This document shows, piece after piece, positions 35,231 to 46,714 of a stretch of DNA of 64,000 bases. Origin of the DNA: Circinella minor (Eukaryota; Mucoromycota; Mucoromycetes; Mucorales; Lichtheimiaceae). Positions within the stretch are counted from its first letter, which is position 1; the number at the start of each line of letters is the position of its first letter. The stretch spans positions 17,469 through 81,468 of the forward strand of contig JAEPRB010000088.1 of assembly GCA_016758965.1 (NCBI GenBank). Reading direction: 5' to 3'. The notes under the pieces were generated by a model. It was not told where the DNA came from. It saw only the letters and a program-made list of their open reading frames with translations, and did not search any database. A program made the position numbers and the translations under genes.

Positions 35231-36359
35231 AAAAAATTAACGACCAAAAAAAAAATGTCTCTATTTTATTATAACAAACAACCCTGATTTGTATTACACT
35301 ACCCTATCCCTTTTCTATAACCTCTTCTTTCTCTTTTTTTTTTACCAATCAAGCCCTTTTCTTTCTTTTTTTATTCACCAACAACAACAATGTACTGTTA
35401 TTTTACTTAAATATTTATTATTTGCTAACTTCTTAAATATATACTATAATTATTTACATATGGCTCATGTAGTAGCCAGTATAGTTTTAAAATATACTAT
35501 TATTATTATTATTATTACCATGAATACTACTGCTATTACTACTGTTATGCAAATGCAAGGGAGGAAACAATGAGATCTGCATACGACAGTAGGTTTTTGA
35601 GTGTACTTAATTCTTAGAAAAAAGATACCAAAAAAAGTAAAGAAAAATGTGTATGTAGGGTGGCACAGGGATCGATCGCATTTTTTTGCATGAATGTAGA
35701 AAAAAAAAATAGGGGTATCTTCATCAAGACAGAAAAACGACGTAGTCATATAATTGATGACCTTTAGAATAATAAGACTAGGGTTTTCACCATGACAACT
35801 AGAAAGCAGTCTAAATAATTTGTAATTATGGCAACAAGCATGGCTTTTTCTTTTTTTTTTTACCTCAATTTCACATGTGAGTGTATATTTTTCATAAATA
35901 ATATCCAATATATAAACATTAATGTTTTATTTAATATTTTATAAGTTATATAAGAAAGACTTCCTTCAATAGCATGGTAATAAATAGCCATATATTTATA
36001 TACTTATATATCCGAGTTAATAAAAGCATTTTTATATGGTAGAACACATGGACCACATAAGATTTATTAGTTTGTTATTGGCTATCGGTTACCATATTTA
36101 TCGGTATTAGCCTGATAAAATTTCAACAAATTGACTAGCTATTCTTACCAAACAAAGTAAAATGTGTATTTTCGATCCAGAACTTTTTTTGTTTATATAT
36201 TCTATATATGAAAGTTAATAGCAAGAGAGAAATAGTGATGATAATAAAATAAGGGTCCATTTCTTGGCTTCTATTTTTTTTTTTTTTTACTTCTCTTTCA
36301 TTTTTTCTTTACTTTTTTTTTTCACACTTAACATTCTGCTTATTTTTTAAAAAAGAAAA
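35231..36359. other. 1.1-kb intergenic region
   Basis: Contains the 3' flank of the surface-protein gene and a T-rich promoter (about 36260-36350) for the next gene. A 147-codon minus-strand frame at 35465-35908 is A/T-homopolymer rich, lacks motifs and is not supported as a gene. Confidence 0.45.
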
Positions 36360-38424
36360 ATGAGCGACGCATCTAATTCAACCACCACCGATGATCCATT
36401 TGCTTCCGATCCTTCTAATCCCAATGCTTCTTTATATAAAGCAATCGGTTTGTCATTAGCCGTTGGCAGTAGTAGGTTTTACTCTCTTTCCCCTTGTGTC
36501 GCCTTATTTTTGTTTTTTTTTTTTATCGTTGTCACAATATATAAACTTTTTTTTTCTTTTTTTTTACGCTTTTAGGTATATTTATTGGTAGCAGTTTTGT
36601 TTTCAAAAAAAAGGGTTTATTGGAATCTATGGGGCAAACAGGTATGTAAAAAAAAAAACAGGTTAAAAAAAAGTTCCTGGATCTTCTTTGTAACAAAAAA
36701 AAGGGGGGTGGGGACCACGGACTTGACTTATCATCTTTGATTGATTTAAACAAGGATAATACAAGGAACTAATTATTGAATTTGATAAAATATGTGTATA
36801 TAGCTGGCGAAGGGTACGCCTATTTAAAATCATTTATGTGGTGGACAGGAATGATATTAAGTAAGTATAAAATGATTGATTGACTATTAAAAAAGGTGGT
36901 GGATAGTAATAGCAAATTAGCCTAAAAGAATAACTAAAGCGGCATAAAAATAGTGATCGTCGGAGAGCTTTGTAATTTTATCGCCTATTCTTTTGCACCA
37001 GCCATTTTAGTCACTCCTTTAGGCGCATTAAGCGTAGTAATCAGGTGTGTATATATTTTTAGAAAATAAAAACAAAAACAATAATGGCAAAACAGAAGCC
37101 AACCTAAGCCCATTTCGTTTGCTTTCTTCTACAAAAAAAAATAAAAATAAAAACAATATTATAATACTAACTTACCATACTCTTTTTTTTTTATACCTCT
37201 CTATATATTTTTATTGTTTATGTAGTGCGGTACTATCTTCATTTTTTCTCAACGAAAAATTGACGTTTCAAGGAAAAGTAGGTTGTGTACAATGTATATT
37301 GGGCTCAGTGGTTATTGTACTGCACGCTCCGAAACAAGGGACATCCGATACATCCATTGAAAACTTTAAAGGTTTGATGTTATCCGTAGGTAAGTAATCA
37401 TGTAGCACAAAGCTACTAAATGGAGTAGGAGCAGATAATTTTAGTGTTATGATACTTAATAACAATAATACTATTAAATCATAATAATAATAACCCTACT
37501 AAACAATAATTTTTTTTTTCATTTTTGGAACCAGGGTTCCTGGTCTATTTAGGAATCGCTGTTGTTATTTCATGTGTGTTGGTGTTTTATTGTGGACCCA
37601 AATGGGGCAAATCGAATATGTTAGTTTATATTGGTGTATGCTCATTGATCGGGTCTCTTTCTGTTGTATTTACTCAAGCTTTTGGTGCCAGCATTATCCA
37701 CTCAATTACTATCAGCAACCAATTTACCAACTGGTTCATTTATCTCATTTTGGTATTAACTATCGTGACGTTGGTCATTGAAGTGATCTATCTCAACAAG
37801 GCTTTGAATATTTTCAACACGGCTGTCGTAACCCCAACTTACTATGTTTTATTTACAACACTAACCATTGTCAGCTCAACAGTCGTCTACAGAGGATTTG
37901 ATGATACAACAGGAGTTGATATTACATCATGTATTTTTGGTTTTCTTGTTATATGCTCCGGTGTTACATTGTTACATTATTCTCGAAGTAGCGATTCCAT
38001 ACCACTTTACGATAATGATGGTACTGCCAGTATTGATAGTCGAGCTAAAATGTTACCTAGTCATATGACTAATTATTACGATAATGAAAAACAGTCTCTT
38101 GATATTCAACATCCTGGTCCAGCCGAGTTATTTCCAAAGCCATTTATGAGTATTGGACGATATTCAATGTCTACCAGGCGAAGTATTGAACAACTATATC
38201 AACGTAGAACACTGGATGGAGAACACCGCCAAACTTCTATTGAACTTGCAGAAGAAGAAATGCGACAGCAACAAGAAGAGAAGGATCGGCAGCGGCAAGA
38301 AAAAAATCAACTTTCTGAAAAGCAACACCAACACCACCAGTATCCATTGGATGCGCTGGAAACGATTGATATTGATTCACCTCATGATACAAAAGTTGTA
38401 ACAAAAGGTCGACAATGGTCATAA
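36360..38424 (+). CDS. NIPA-family magnesium transporter
   Basis: Six exons (36360-36471, 36576-36641, 36804-36860, 36954-37044, 37226-37389, 37535-38424) give 459 residues. The protein has about nine membrane segments in the order typical of NIPA (DUF803) transporters: a start helix with AIGLSLAVGSS, GSSFVFKKKGL, WWTGMI, then the signature APAILVTPLGALSVV, FFLNEKLTFQGKVGC, GSVVIVLHAP, and C-terminal helices with NKALNIFNTAVVTPTYYVLFT. NIPA proteins move Mg2+ across plasma or endosomal membranes. The last 150 residues form a hydrophilic Gln/Glu-rich tail with a likely coiled coil (EEEMRQQQEEKDRQRQE). The start ATG follows an A-rich leader. All exon phases close. Confidence 0.93.
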
Positions 38425-40428
38425 ATTACCTTGTGGATCAAATCCATGATGATGGGTGGCAATAAATACTCTTTTCTATATCATCTATTCTTTCCATCAA
38501 AAGCTAGAAAAAAAGAAAGAAAAGAAAAACGAATATTTATTGTCTATTATTATTAGAATCACACACGTTCATCTTATTTCTTTTTTACAATAACAACAAC
38601 AAAGAATACTTCATGATACCACCATATGTTCTATTATTTAGACTCTTGTTCTTCTGTATGTATATATTTGTTTTCTAACGCACACTTCTCCTCCTGATTC
38701 CTATTTTTTTTTCTACTTTCATACATACCACATGAATCAATAATGATGGACATAATCCATTTTTTTTATTGGCTCTTTTCTTCCTTACGCTATCAAAAAA
38801 AAAAAAGAGAAGTTTTTTTTATCTTTTTTCTTACTCATTCATCCAATTGATCATTTGTACCAATAAACCTATCAATAATCCAGCATTTATTTATCAATGT
38901 ATCCATTCATTTATCCAAGTGTAACTTTGTTTCAATAATTACGCTATTTTATATTATTTAATTAAATATACTGTAAATTCTATTCATGAATTTTTTTTTA
39001 CAGTTGAAAGGGAAAGTCAATTGTACATATGATCGAACACAAAAAATAAGCTTGCTTAATATAAATAGATTAAATTAAGTAATCTCACAGCAATTGCAGT
39101 ATAAAATTACTTCTAAACTGTTCTTCATAACGAGTGTAGCCATTTTATGAAAAAAAGCCATTATTCGATTATTACTGATGGTTATATCAATTATCAACTT
39201 GAAGTTGTATCATTTTAGTTATGAAGCGTTTTGATCCAACCATATATAGTATAAGGATGGCTATAATACTTAATCTGCTTTTATACATTTTCTTAATAAA
39301 CTCTAACTAATCTATTATACCAAAGAAAGCGCGAAGCAAAAAAAAAAAGTCATAAAAGCGTGAAACCTTATAGATATCTATTTGAAGGTATCTATCCATG
39401 AAGTTTAAATATAAGAGAAGACGATTATAAATATCATATAAACAGAAACGCATCGAGGCATATGTAATAAAAAAAAGACAACGGATAGGAGTAAGTAGTA
39501 ATCTATATTAGTTGTGAAATTCATGTTTACTTTCATATGCTATGATGTATAGTCTTTTTTTCTTTCGTTTTAGAAATAACTTTTATTCCCACATAATGAA
39601 AATAGAACTGTGTGCGTGTACATTATTTTAATAAAGACATAAACAAAAAAATAGCACCAGGTCAATAAGAGCAGCAAATTAGTGACAACTTATGTAGTTC
39701 CTATCATAGAAAGTTAAATATTCTTAGAAGTGCTGTACAAAAAATAAGTTGATAATCATACCAATATACACTACTGTATTACGTATATGAACTTTAAACA
39801 CCCATCATCGTTATTTTATGTAAAGAATATCATATGATGTAATCTCATTCCCTTGTTTATTGAGATAAAGTAATTCATGCATTTTTTTTGTACCAGTCTA
39901 TTTTGTATATAAATACAGGTTAATCATAATGATTTCAATACTACTACCCTGTCAAGGGCGATAAAAAAATATGCATACGTACAATTAGTAAAAAAAAATC
40001 AATGGTTCCTAGTTAAATTCACTGTTCCCATTGAATAGTAATAATTGTTGCTCATATTACAATCATGTTACTATGATCTGTGATCTTGGTAATAAAAATA
40101 CTCACTATATTGACAAGACATGAGTTAAAGCTACTTCTTTACAAGTCTTATTTCCCGCAACATAATGAAGACTCATAACTACTTTTCAAAATATCTAGAT
40201 GACAGAGATATATCAATTATACAAAAAATATTTCATTTGCTCGAAGTTTCGCTTTAAAGAGATTAGTATTAAAGCGTATAATAAACAAAAAAAAAAATTC
40301 ACAAACAGAAGCTATTTTTGGAGTTCTTTGACAACGATCCTGAAAAAAATGGAACCAACCACCTTTCCAGTATTTCTTTTTCTTTTTTCTTCTCATAATT
40401 TAAACAGTAAACAACAAAAACAACAACA
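38425..40428. other. 2-kb intergenic region
   Basis: AT-rich with no coding block or repeat I can support. The last 60 bp before the glyoxal oxidase start carry a CAA-rich leader. Confidence 0.45.
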
Positions 40429-42502
40429 ATGCGAATTATTTGCTTGCCATTAGCTCTGGTGGCTGGCATGAGTTTATATGCTCAAGCTCAAGAAGAGCCA
40501 TATTCACCCTTTTATTGGTCGCAATCACAAGAATTCATGTCAAAATATGCTTCAACTGGTAAAATGGAACAAATAGGTCGAACTGGTGTAGCTGCCATGC
40601 ACGCTGTATTATTAAAGTAAATTCATCCTTGAATACAAAAAAACCAAGTATTATATTCTTTACATAATGTAGGATGTAAGATACATCTCGATCGTTATAT
40701 ACTAACCTTTTTTTTAAAATAAAAATAAACCATAAAAAGTGAAAAGAGTATTGTGATTATTGACAAAGGTAGTAAAATATGTTATTTTAAAATAATAAGC
40801 TCAGCGTTTCTAAACTAAACCCATTATTTTTTTTAAGCCGAGTGGAATGAAGCAAAATATGATTCCGGTCAAAGTGCGTATTCGGTCCAATATTTTTTGG
40901 ATACGAATGATTATCGTGTGTTGCCTTTGGACACTAATTCATTTTGCTCTGCTGGTGGTTTCCTTGCCAACGGTACACTTATTAGTACTGGAGGTGGTGA
41001 AACGACAGGTCGAACTTGGAGAGTTCCTGAAGGATATAAATCCATTCGTTTATTTAATCCATGTTTGGATGGTACTTGCCAATGGAATGAATATGAAGAA
41101 CCAGATACTCGTATGGCTGACAATCGTTGGTACCCAACAGTCGAACAATTACCAGAGGGTGATTTGTTTATCCTTGGTGGTTCTATGGTACCTTCAGCTG
41201 TTAATAGAGCAGAAATCAATGTACCAAGTTATGAATTCTGGCCACCAAAAGAAGAGGGTCCTGTCGATTTTCCATTCCTTGTCGAAACATTACCCCACAA
41301 CTTGTACATATAATAAAGAATAATGGGGAGAGGAACAAATTTAATATACAGTTACTAACTACGGATTATGTTGTTTTAGATACCCCTTTGTATTTGTGCT
41401 GCCGGATGGTAATCTTTTTATTTTTGCCAATACCCAATCCATCATTTATGATTATAAAAAACATAAAGTCATAAAAAAACTTCCTGATATTCCTGGTGTT
41501 CCACGCTCTTATCCATTAACAGGTGGTGCCGTCATGTTACCGCTGGATCCAGCTAATGATTACAAGGTCGAAATCATGATTTGTGGTGGATCTGAAAAAA
41601 TGGATAATAACGCTGTTGCAGATGACACTTGTGGACGTATTAATCTTGATGATGAAGATCCACAATGGGAAATGGAAACATTCGTGCACAAAAGATTGAT
41701 GCCTGACGGTGTATTTTTAGCCGACGGTACCGTTCTCTGGATCAATGGTTGTCAACGAGGATGGGCAGGTACGAAGCAAATCATTATGATTGGTTGTTGA
41801 AAAAAAAATAATGGATACAAGTTAACTGGAGCGACAAATAAAGTGAAAGATAAAAAGACACTAATTTTAAGCTGTGATTTTTTAAATTACATGCAAAACC
41901 CAGGTTACAACAAACGTAATCATGATCCAACATTTGATCCATTAATTTATGATCCAGAAAAAGCTGTCAACAAACGTTGGACTCAAGGGTTAGCCAATAC
42001 GGATATTGCACGAATGTACCATTCTGTAGCAATAACTGTTCCCGATGGACGAGTTTGGATAGCTGGTTCAAATAACAACAATCCATCGAACGTTACGGCA
42101 GAATATCCTACTGAATTTAGAGTGGAGTATTTTTCGCCACCCTATCTGTTCAAGTCTGCCACTCGACCATTGATTTCCCATGTACCGCGCATTGTTACAT
42201 ATGAACAGTGGTTTGACGTTCTAATTAATCTTGGTGAACTTGGGCAAATAGGAAGTGATAAAGAAATCAAGGTTGCTTTGTTACGTCAAGGCTTCAGTAC
42301 ACATTCAATGCATATGTCTCAACGTTATGTTGTCCTAAGACATACAATTGCTGATGATCTTCAATCTATCAGTATTGAAGCACCGCCTACACCCAATATA
42401 TTTCCTCCTGGTTCAGGCTATTTGTTTGTTCTATGTAATGGTATTCCTTCTAAAGGAACCGAGATTTTTATCGAAAGAGATGTTAATGATCTCATGATTT
42501 AG
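40429..42502 (+). CDS. Glyoxal oxidase-like copper radical oxidase
   Basis: Five exons (40429-40616, 40740-40768, 40838-41303, 41380-41768, 41904-42502) give 556 residues. A signal peptide (MRIICLPLALVAGMSLYAQAQ) predicts secretion. The protein is a kelch-type seven-bladed propeller with a C-terminal Ig-like domain, family AA5_1: it oxidises aldehydes such as glyoxal to acids and makes H2O2. All expected active-site residues are present with spacing like the characterised enzyme: Cys109 (SFCSAGG) cross-linkable to Tyr171 (NRWYPT), Tyr396-His397 (ARMYHSV) and His491 (STHSMHMSQR). Exon 2 is only 29 bp but restores the conserved HAVLL...KSIVIIDK strand, and without it the frame fails. Blades such as FILGGSM and MICGGSEK are visible. 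No membrane anchor is seen. A cellular H2O2 supply is the usual proposed role. Confidence 0.94.
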
Positions 42503-42858
42503 TATTATTTAATTTTTGTTACAGTCACGATTGTAGTAGTAGGATATCATAAGACAATATACTTTTTTTATTTTTATTTTTGTTACCCCACCACCCTCAT
42601 ACATAAATTATAAATTAACAGAGAAACAAACGATTAAATTGTAGATATACATTATTATTGATATTGTTTTGTTTTTTTACCGGAAAAATGAATATTATAT
42701 ATATATATATATATTATTATAGCACGGTAATAAGACTATGTATAATGTGCATATAAAATAGATGTGTTATATATATTTTAGGCAGTTTGTGAACCACGAG
42801 AAAAAGAAAAGAGAATAAAATAATAAGGTGCTAGAATATCTATAGTTGTTAAAAAAAT
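42503..42858. other. Convergent 3' flanks of glyoxal oxidase and GH47 genes
   Basis: 356 bp of AT-rich sequence with a TA repeat at about 42694-42713. No gene seen. Confidence 0.45.
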
Positions 42859-45374
42859 CTAGAATTTTGCTTGAACCTCAATAGGTTTTTCCAATTTAAA
42901 GGCATGTGCTTCAGTACTGTAAATCCATTCGTCCAAAGACATAACACTTGGATCAGTGAAAGTTAAATACAAATATTTCAATGTTTCAGCAAAGAAGTAG
43001 CTAATAGATATATAGATTTCCATTATTAGTTTTTTTTTACATATTATAATTAAAATGAACTTTCTTTTTAATCCTCTCAATATGTATATATTGTTATGTA
43101 CCTTTCTTCAAAATCAAGTCCTTTGATCTCAGTGGCAGTCGATATATCATCAACACGAGTATAACCTGATGCAGTTTTACAATATTTTTCAATTGATTCA
43201 AAAATCTTCCAGGCCATATCCTATTTTGAAAGTATTTAGTTAATAATTGAAAACATTCCTAATCCTCGAAAAACACTTTCTATTCTTAACGGAAAATAAA
43301 GAGAAGAAATAAAATAAAGGGGGTGGGGGTGGGGGAGAAGTCATCGGACATTATTTTCTTTCTTTTCTTACTTGGTATTTAGAATCGCCAGTAATACGAT
43401 AAAAGTAAAAGATACTTTCAATTGTTTCTATTTTACATATATTACATTGTTAAAACAAAAATAATGATAGTGATAAAAAATATATGTCGTATGTCATTGG
43501 TTTAAAAAAATGACTAGGAAATGAAATGTGTATAATCAACAAGCAATAAATGAATGAAAAAAGAGAGGATGCATCACATAATAACAGCAAATATGTTGAT
43601 ATTGTTGTGAAGAAGAGATGTGATTTTACTAACCTGGTCGAAGATCATAGTGGAGATCTCGAGGGATATATCCGGTCGTTCGCATAGCATCTTGCATGAC
43701 ATCTGGGAAACTACTCATGTTTTGACTCTTATCAATCCAACTCCAGGTTTCCGGAGCCAGACCTGTGGGTGTCACGGCCCATGTATCGTAGCATGATTTC
43801 ATCAACTCAGAAGCAAAGGTTGTCAATTCTGAGTCACCCAAGTAGCGAGCACCCAATAGTAAATTACCAGGAATAAAGCAAACCTGTACAATGATGCATA
43901 CGTTTTTAGTTTTAATTCATTGTTTATATTCAACAACATAATTGAAAAAAGTTTCTTTTTAATAAATGTATATTTTTTTCTATGATAACGATGAAATAGC
44001 AATCTTACCAATTCACCAGTTCGAAGTAATTTATAATTTTCTTGGATTTCTGCTAAAAAGACCATACCACCACTCGTATCGGAACGTAAATATTTTTCCA
44101 TACTAGCAACTGATTTTTTCCACATGTCCAATTGTTGCTTTTCTTGGCCGTCTGTAAGAAGATAAGTCTTTAAAAGATATTCGTAATAACTGTCGCCACC
44201 ACCAGAAATGGTAATATATGCTTCAAAAAAAAAAAAGGAGTAGAATTATGCAAAGAAAAAAAGTTTGAGTCACTTGTGCTACGCTTCGTTTGACATCATG
44301 CTAATTTTGTTGTTTCTCATTAATGTCATCATGACATTGTATATATGCGCATACTTACAACTTGAAGGTGAAAAAGTATCTAAGTTCCAAGTAATAGGAT
44401 AGACACCAGGGTATGGTGTATCCACCTTATCAATAGCATAAATCACATCATTGGCAATTTCAGCATAACGTTGTTCACCCGTAAGTTGACTCAATCGGAC
44501 CAATTCCAATTGCAGTGATCCAAATTCTGCTAAAATCAAATTCTTATCATTTGTTGGTTTACCACTGTATATATAAAAATTTAAAAATAAATTATTAGTA
44601 AAAAAAACAAGACGTAGATAGACAGGGAATAAATAGAGAAAGAAACTAAAAAAAAATTCATACGTTTTGACATCTACATATGCAGCTGGCATACCATTAG
44701 GTGTATCATATGCAGGCATTATGACTGTTTCTGCGAGTTCCACAGCTTTGTCAAGTAAAACCTGATCTGGACGTAAATCATAAGCAGCCAAAAGACCACC
44801 CAGGTAGCGAATATTGGTCTCAAAAGTCTTGCTTGGTTCTGTGGTAGAGTACCAATTGACATTCTTAACGTGTTCTAATGCTTCTTGATATTCTTCTTCG
44901 AGACCCATAATAAGCATGGTATCCAAACCGTCGAAAATGGATGCTAATTAATTTAGTAGAAAAAGAATACGAATATCATATAATATGGTTATTATTATCT
45001 TTACTCTTTCTTTCTAGCATTAATTGGATTTTGTTTTAATTCGATAACTTACCACCCCATCCGTTACTATATTATTACGGGATAATAATAATAATAATTA
45101 ATCAATGACATTATAAAATTATTGCTTGGGTAATATATTGTGATGAACAAAATAATTTCAAAAACAAAAAAAAAAAAACATACCGCGAATTAGATGTAGT
45201 ATTTGACAAAGGTCGTAATTCGTCGTGGCCCCAAGCATATTGACGATAACCACTCCATGCATGCCTGAAAGCATTGACAATGTGCTCTGCTCGAGGATCT
45301 TCTGTCATTGGCTGAGCATTTGCTAAGAAAGTAGATCCGGTCAATAATAGTGTTGCCAATGAAAATAATTGCAT
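42859..45374 (-). CDS. GH47 class I alpha-1,2-mannosidase, secretory
   Basis: Nine exons (45374-45184, 45066-45053, 44943-44664, 44564-44359, 44220-44009, 43883-43634, 43427-43372, 43220-43102, 43000-42859) give 489 residues. A signal peptide (MQLFSLATLLLTGSTFLANA) replaces the usual membrane anchor, so the enzyme is secreted or luminal. Family motifs in order: HAWSGYRQYAWGHDELRP, GWGASIFDGLDTM, ETNIRYLGGLLAAY, LAEFGSLQLEL, GGGDSYYEYLLK, PETIESIFY and the terminal STEAHAF, whose Thr binds the catalytic Ca2+. It trims alpha-1,2-linked mannose from N-glycans. Exon 2 has only 14 bp and encodes the start of the conserved G-W-G motif; both flanking introns are canonical. Length and motifs indicate an active enzyme. 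Confidence 0.94.
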
Positions 45375-46714
45375 TGTTGTTCTTTGGATTCAATAATTAA
45401 AAAGGTATAAAAAAAAGGAGGTGAAGAAAAAGAAAGATAATAGTTGGGTATCGCTTTAATCGCCTAAAGAATCTTCAAAGATATTTTTACGATTTAAAAG
45501 AAAAAAAAAAGAAGGGATATAAGGGGTTACAAGTAAATCTATCGTTAAATGAATTGAGATGATGTGTGATAGTGGGGGGGGGGAGACGATAATAACACAA
45601 CAACAGTCAATACACAAGATAGGAAAAGAAACCAGTTAATTATCAAGAAAGGAGATAGCGAATTGGTATTTTTTTTTTGTGTTGTCTGTTTATAAACTGA
45701 AGAAAAAAAAATAAAAACAAAATAAGTTTACGATAAAAACTAAATCGGTTTTTTATATATGCATGCCTTTGTGAGAGTTACGTGATGAGGAAGGAAAAAA
45801 AAGTATAGAAATGCGAACCAGTGTTTTTCATTAAAGCCAATCGTTGGTCTATATTCGGATTTTTTAATGATAATGACGGATTATCTTTCTTGTCAACCCT
45901 TCTTTTTTATTCCATCGAGTCCAAAAAATGAATTTTTGATTTTTTAAAAGTGTTAATCAAGCAATACTTTTAGATTGAAAAGGATAAAAAAGACGGGGGA
46001 TAAACCAAGACATTATAGTAGAATAATGCTAAGCGTAAAACGAAGCTAAGATATAAGAAATTAATACTTTTTCACGTATCATGATACGTAAGACACTATA
46101 AATTTACTTTTTTTTTTACATCTACTAATATATAATATATATTCAAGTTAGAGCTGGAAAACATAACTCTATGTTACAAAAGTAACGAAGTTATCAAATT
46201 ATTACCCGATCTTGATTTTTTTCTTCTTGTTCTTTTCCAATTATTCCTGGTTCCTGATCTATTGTTAGTCGCGTGAGTATGCTTATTGATGATCAAGCCA
46301 ATATCTTTATTAATAACTACACAATTGGAATTTGCAAATAGATAAAAATTTCTTGATGTTCTCTAATGATAGTATCCATGACAACAGCATCGAAATATCT
46401 TTACTTGTTTTTCATCAGAATGATGATCAAGTACTACTGATGGTTGTGTTAGGAGATATAATTTATACAATCAATTGTTTGTTATAATTAAAGTCATTTA
46501 TTTAAAAAAATAGTTGTTTTTATGGGGATTATCGTCACAGTGAGTATGATTGGGCGTTCTGAAAAAAAAAATAACAATACTGATAATGTTTTATTCTCAT
46601 ATAACAAAATTCATTGGTTCTCTTTTTTTTTTCTCTTCTCTTTGTAAATAAACGTATACCACTTTTTTATTATTTATTCTTGGAACATTTATATACTTCA
46701 AAAAGAATTTCGTC
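45375..46714. other. 1.3-kb divergent intergenic region (GH47 / sugar porter)
   Basis: No gene seen. A G run at 45574-45583 lies in the GH47 leader side, and a perfect 16-bp palindrome sits at 46074-46089. The rest is AT-rich. Confidence 0.45.
46074..46089. promoter_or_regulatory. Perfect 16-bp palindrome in divergent promoter
   Basis: ACGTATCATGATACGT is its own reverse complement. It lies about 625 bp before the sugar-porter start and 700 bp before the GH47 start. It could bind a dimeric regulator; none can be named. Confidence 0.3.

Noticed and set aside
35465..35908. 147-codon minus-strand frame in intergenic DNA
   Set aside because: Homopolymer-rich, no motif, no leader or splice context.
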